From Candidatus Symbiopectobacterium sp. 'North America' (GTDB lineage Bacteria > Pseudomonadota > Gammaproteobacteria > Enterobacterales > Enterobacteriaceae): a stretch of DNA of 36,729 nucleotides. Positions 33,810-36,729 of this stretch are shown here, one piece after another. Each line of letters opens with the position of its first letter. Position 1 is the stretch's first letter. Under the pieces are notes generated by a model. The model did no database searches. It saw only the letters and a program-made list of their open reading frames with translations, and was not told where the DNA came from. The translations under genes were made by a program, and so were the position numbers. The stretch is taken from NCBI RefSeq assembly GCF_015762685.1, contig NZ_PEHF01000051.1:1-36729 (forward strand). Reading direction: 5' to 3'.

Positions 33810-34563
33810 AAAGAGTAATATCACCGCTGCGGGCACTGATATTACCCAGGTTGATGTCTACGCCCTTATCACTGGAAATCAATACGATACGGTTGCTGTA
33901 CATGCCGCCCAACGGGCCACTGTCCAGAGCCACTTTCACGCCATCCTGCGGTGCAGTTTGTGCCGTTATTGAACCGTCCGCGTTGACCTGATTCGCGCCT
34001 AACACCAGCCGCACATCGTTGCCGTTTAGCCCGGCATCAATAATTTGTACGGTGCGGGCAATCAAGCCCAGGTAATCGCTCTTACTCGCATCCAGCCTTT
34101 GCCCGCTGAGCGTTATATCGCCGCGCTGCACGTTGATGCTGTGTAAGTTTCCCTGCGCATCAAACTGCGGCGAGCCCGTGGTTAAGGTGACGTTAGGCGT
34201 GTTGATAAACCCACAGCCGTCGCACGTAATGCCGTTAGGGTTGGCAACAATCACGCTGGCCTGTTTACCACCGACCTCCAGGTATCCCGCCAATTGACTG
34301 CGCTGGGTTGATACCACTTCGTTAATGATGGCGTCGGCAGCTTTGCCTTTCAGGTTGGGGTTATTCTGAATCAGACCACCGAGTTGGGTTGCGGTAAGCT
34401 GATCGATGCCGTTATTGAGGATCAGCCCTTTTTTATCCACGTTGAAGTCGTGATACTGGTTATGAGAAACGCCTGCCGCATTGGGTGTGGCAATGTTGAT
34501 GACCGGCACACCGTTACCCGCTTTCTCAACCGAGGTGTTACCGGCCGCCACATTGACGCCTGC
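33810..34563 (-). other. TPS secretion domain of the exoprotein
   Basis: About residues 30-280 of the exoprotein. This is the part recognised by the POTRA domains of TpsB. It carries the hallmark NPNL-type motif (QNNPNLKG), NPNGI and the CDGCGF cysteine pair, and ends near the IVLISSDKGVDINLG segment. It is uninterrupted, so the first 670 codons could still be made and exported as a short fragment. Confidence 0.8.
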
Positions 34564-34700
34564 CGCAAAAGTCGGTAACAACGGTTGCCAGGCAATCAAT
34601 CCCATAAGGAGATAATCCATGTAGCGCTGCGCAGTGTTAATCGTTCTCATCCCTGACCTCTTGAAGGCACCTGGTACATTGATTAAAAAAATACCGACGA

Positions 34701-36365
34701 TTAAAAAGCCATGCCGATGCGATAATAGGCAACCATCGCGTCGGGTTTAATCCAATCAGGATGGCTGAGCGGCCACCCCACCGTGATTTGCTGTGAAAGA
34801 TGCGTTTTGGCAAGGCCCATGCCGAATGCCGCGCCCCACAGGTTGCCCGCAGAGTCACTGTCGGTGCGAGTGGCGACCAGATGGCCACCATCCAGCGCAG
34901 CGGTCAGGATTAATTGCCCCAAATAGGGGATCTGCCGCACACGCCAGTTGATCTCGCTACGCCAATAGCCGCCGCGATCGCCCAGCAGGTAGTGTTCTTT
35001 AAAACCACGAACCGAACTCTCCCCGCCCAGCGTCACCTGCTCGCTGCCGTATAACGGATGGGGTGAATATTGGCCGTAGAAACTGGTGAGGTAGTTGACG
35101 CTCTCACTTAAAGGTAGGTAGTAGCTGGTCGCCAGCGTCATTTTATTGAACTGTGCACGGGGAGAATCCGTCGTGACGCCCGCATCGCTCTGTGCGCCAA
35201 ACCAGTGCACACCGCGGCTAAACGCCGGATTGAAGGTGGCCAGCCCGCCCCACAGCGACTGGCTGTGATTGACGCCGAACACCAGACTGCTTAACCGGCG
35301 GCTGCTGGATTGCAGCAGCACATCTTGCATGTAGTTATGCGCGATGCGGTGCGTCATCCCTGCGGACAAGCTGGTCTTTGCGTCAGCGTTACGAAAAACC
35401 ACGCGCGAAAGAGAAACGCGGTGGGTTTGCGTATCGCCGGTAGAGCGCCAGAGATAATCGCAATTCAAGAAGTCATTGCGATAACGCGTTTTGGCAAAGT
35501 CATAATTGATGTTCCAATAACCGTACGGCAATGACACGCCGGTTTGCAGGCTGTGGGCATGGTGTGCACCAACAAAATCGCTGCTCTGCCCACCGCTGAT
35601 AAACCACTGATCGGCCAGCACCATGATATTATCTGCCCACAGACTGCCATTAAGCTGATGCTCCCCCGTCGATTCTTGTCCGCTATTATCAAAGACGATA
35701 TTGCCAGAGAGCGGCACGCGCGTCTGGCGCGTGAGTTTTACCTGAGAGAAGCCAGGCTGCTCGCCGGGCAGAATATCGATCTTGACCTGCTGCGTTGCAA
35801 GGCGATTGAGTTGCTCCATCCCTTGTTCAAGATCGCGCAGGTTGAGGATATCCCCTTTCCTGGCCGGTATTGCCATTCTCAGCGCACGTTCTTCACGATC
35901 GTTAATCGTGATGGTTTCAATGCGCCCTTCCAGCACCATTAAGGTTAATATGCCGGAAAACAGATCCTGTTCACGCAGAAAAGCGCGACTGGTAACATAC
36001 CCCTGGGTGATATACCAATTACTGACGTCATGAATCAGTTGATTAATATCATTAACATTCAGGCAACGATTAATATACGATTCCGTCAGGCGTTGTTTAT
36101 TATGTACTGACAATAAAGTGCTATTAACAAACTCGACCTGCCGAATGGTAAAGCAGGTGCTATTAACGATAGGCGTTGACTGCACCGCAATAGGTTCAAC
36201 GCGATTCACACGGGTTATTTCTTCACGCTGGCGCTGCGCTTGCTCAATCACGTAAGATTGACGTTGCGAAATCTCCCCTCGCTCCGCCGGTGTTAACGGT
36301 ACGGCGCTAACGGAAAAGGAGAAAAGCAAAAGTAACAAAGACCATCGCTGCAAAGGATATTGCAT
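34701..36365 (-). CDS. TpsB outer-membrane transporter, ShlB/HecB/FhaC-like
   Basis: Two-partner secretion pore of 554 residues that exports, and sometimes activates, the TpsA encoded just downstream. A signal peptide is visible (WSLLLLLFSFSVSA, cleavage near residue 21). It is followed by a periplasmic POTRA region (FTIRQVEFVNSTLL, GYVTSRAFL, LEGRIETITI), then a 16-strand barrel with the conserved VRGF loop motif (GGESSVRGFKEHYLLGDRGG) and a C-terminal phenylalanine (YYRIGMAF), as expected for outer-membrane insertion. Length is typical. The frame is intact, in contrast to its partner. The ATG at 36365 has only a weak GGATGG ribosome binding site. The gene lies 50 bp upstream of the exoprotein gene, so they form one operon. 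Confidence 0.92.
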   Translation of the reverse strand: MQYPLQRWSLLLLLFSFSVSAVPLTPAERGEISQRQSYVIEQAQRQREEITRVNRVEPIAVQSTPIVNSTCFTIRQVEFVNSTLLSVHNKQRLTESYINRCLNVNDINQLIHDVSNWYITQGYVTSRAFLREQDLFSGILTLMVLEGRIETITINDREERALRMAIPARKGDILNLRDLEQGMEQLNRLATQQVKIDILPGEQPGFSQVKLTRQTRVPLSGNIVFDNSGQESTGEHQLNGSLWADNIMVLADQWFISGGQSSDFVGAHHAHSLQTGVSLPYGYWNINYDFAKTRYRNDFLNCDYLWRSTGDTQTHRVSLSRVVFRNADAKTSLSAGMTHRIAHNYMQDVLLQSSSRRLSSLVFGVNHSQSLWGGLATFNPAFSRGVHWFGAQSDAGVTTDSPRAQFNKMTLATSYYLPLSESVNYLTSFYGQYSPHPLYGSEQVTLGGESSVRGFKEHYLLGDRGGYWRSEINWRVRQIPYLGQLILTAALDGGHLVATRTDSDSAGNLWGAAFGMGLAKTHLSQQITVGWPLSHPDWIKPDAMVAYYRIGMAF

Positions 36366-36729
36366 ACACCATCCATGATGAATTTATTTAATATCAAAAA
36401 AATGAATGAAATTCAAAAAATCACAATATGTGCTATTAACAACACGCATTGTGAATAATTTTTTTGGGATGATAGAAGAAAGAAATGGCAAACTCAATAT
36501 AGCGTCAAAGATTTGCGTCTGGAGATTTTTATTTGCATTAGTGCGTTATTTTATTTCACCATAACAAAAATAAGGTTTTTTATTATTCTGTGAAGCAGAA
36601 AAAAATCCACCTGCAACACTTTATTTTAACCAATCGTTATCACTCTAATAATAGACCATGCTATAGATGACGTTTATGGCGGCCGTACAACCACAGATAA
36701 CGGGAACAATGTGCTCTTTTTCGTACCGG
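36366..36729. other. Intergenic region upstream of TpsB, no gene seen
   Basis: AT-rich stretch without a credible reading frame on either strand, apart from the promoter candidate noted separately. Several A and T runs (36462-36466, 36599-36605) suggest curved promoter DNA. No tRNA, insertion-sequence end or strong hairpin was found. The last ~60 bases are less AT-rich and could approach another gene outside the window. Confidence 0.5.
36469..36497 (-). promoter_or_regulatory. Candidate sigma-70 promoter of the two-partner secretion operon
   Basis: On the minus strand a -35 TTGAGT (36497-36492) and a -10 TATCAT (36474-36469) are separated by exactly 17 bases, about 100 bases upstream of the TpsB start. 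The flanks are AT-rich. No operator was recognised. After the deletion this would also be the nearest upstream promoter for the synthetase remnant. Confidence 0.4.

Larger units (their letters stand above)
21137..34650 (-). pseudogene. TpsA/CdiA-like haemagglutinin exoprotein, shredded and lacking its 3' end
   Basis: Giant two-partner-secreted filamentous protein of about 4500 codons. The start at 34650 has AGAGG six bases upstream and encodes a signal sequence (LPTFAAG), a TPS domain (NNPNL, NPNGITCDGCGF), long FHA repeats, a central domain, more FHA repeats and the pre-toxin region. In-frame stops are at 28344, 27214, 27097, 27094, 26246, 24590, 23738, 21887 and 21613 (first base, minus strand). 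Frame changes lie near 32745, 29085, 27845, 26797, 25950, 25545, 21722 and 21252. Sequence on both sides of each break matches the same repeat family, so it was once one gene. The toxin tip and any immunity gene are absent because of the junction near 21136. It was probably a contact-dependent inhibition or adhesin protein; the two cannot be separated without the tip. Confidence 0.9.

Noticed and set aside
36366..36729. Fur box upstream of TpsB
   Set aside because: Short AT-rich partial matches only; none approaches the quality of the site near 1570.

Overview
This window looks like chromosomal DNA of an Enterobacterales species whose genome is decaying, such as a Sodalis-like insect associate. 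The evidence is the gene families (a yersiniabactin/pyochelin-type siderophore operon and a HecA/CdiA-type two-partner secretion locus), base composition that appears moderately GC-rich by eye, and the very high density of broken reading frames. The organism assignment is inference. Nearly every real gene is on the minus strand, so transcription runs from right to left.

Right part (about 21.1-36.4 kb): a two-partner secretion locus. An intact TpsB outer-membrane transporter (34701-36365) is followed after 50 bp by a giant TpsA/CdiA-like exoprotein gene (from 34650). That gene encodes a TPS secretion domain, a long run of FHA repeats, a central non-repeat domain, a second FHA repeat block and the conserved pre-toxin segment. 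I count nine in-frame stops and about eight frameshifts in it.

Middle (about 8.6-21.1 kb): two nonribosomal peptide synthetase genes. The first has lost its 5' end. At about 21136 the pre-toxin coding sequence of the exoprotein runs in frame directly into the interior of an adenylation domain. This looks like a deletion that removed the exoprotein tip, any immunity gene, the operon promoter and the loading and first-cyclisation domains of the synthetase. What remains is (A)-PCP / Cy-A-PCP / Cy-A-PCP, then a second gene with docking domain-Cy-A(MT)-PCP-TE. The line has no PKS.

Left part (1-8.6 kb): the rest of the siderophore operon, with mostly overlapping stop/start codons. It encodes a saccharopine-dehydrogenase-like oxidoreductase, a remnant of a PchG/YbtU-type thiazolinyl imine reductase, a type II thioesterase, a methyltransferase, a salicyl-AMP ligase, a salicylate synthase and an AraC-type regulator. 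A promoter region with a Fur-box-like site and 21-bp-spaced direct repeats follows, then a TonB-dependent receptor gene that is broken and runs off the left edge.

When intact, the system would have made salicylate from chorismate, activated it, loaded it on the now-missing aryl carrier, and extended and cyclised it by up to four Cys/Ser/Thr-type residues. The last ring would be reduced and N-methylated, the product released by the thioesterase, and the ferric complex re-imported by the receptor under Fur and AraC control. The inferred product, a salicyl-capped chain of up to four heterocycles, is longer than pyochelin and lacks the yersiniabactin polyketide. Only TpsB, the AraC regulator, the free methyltransferase and the saccharopine-dehydrogenase-like enzyme look intact.
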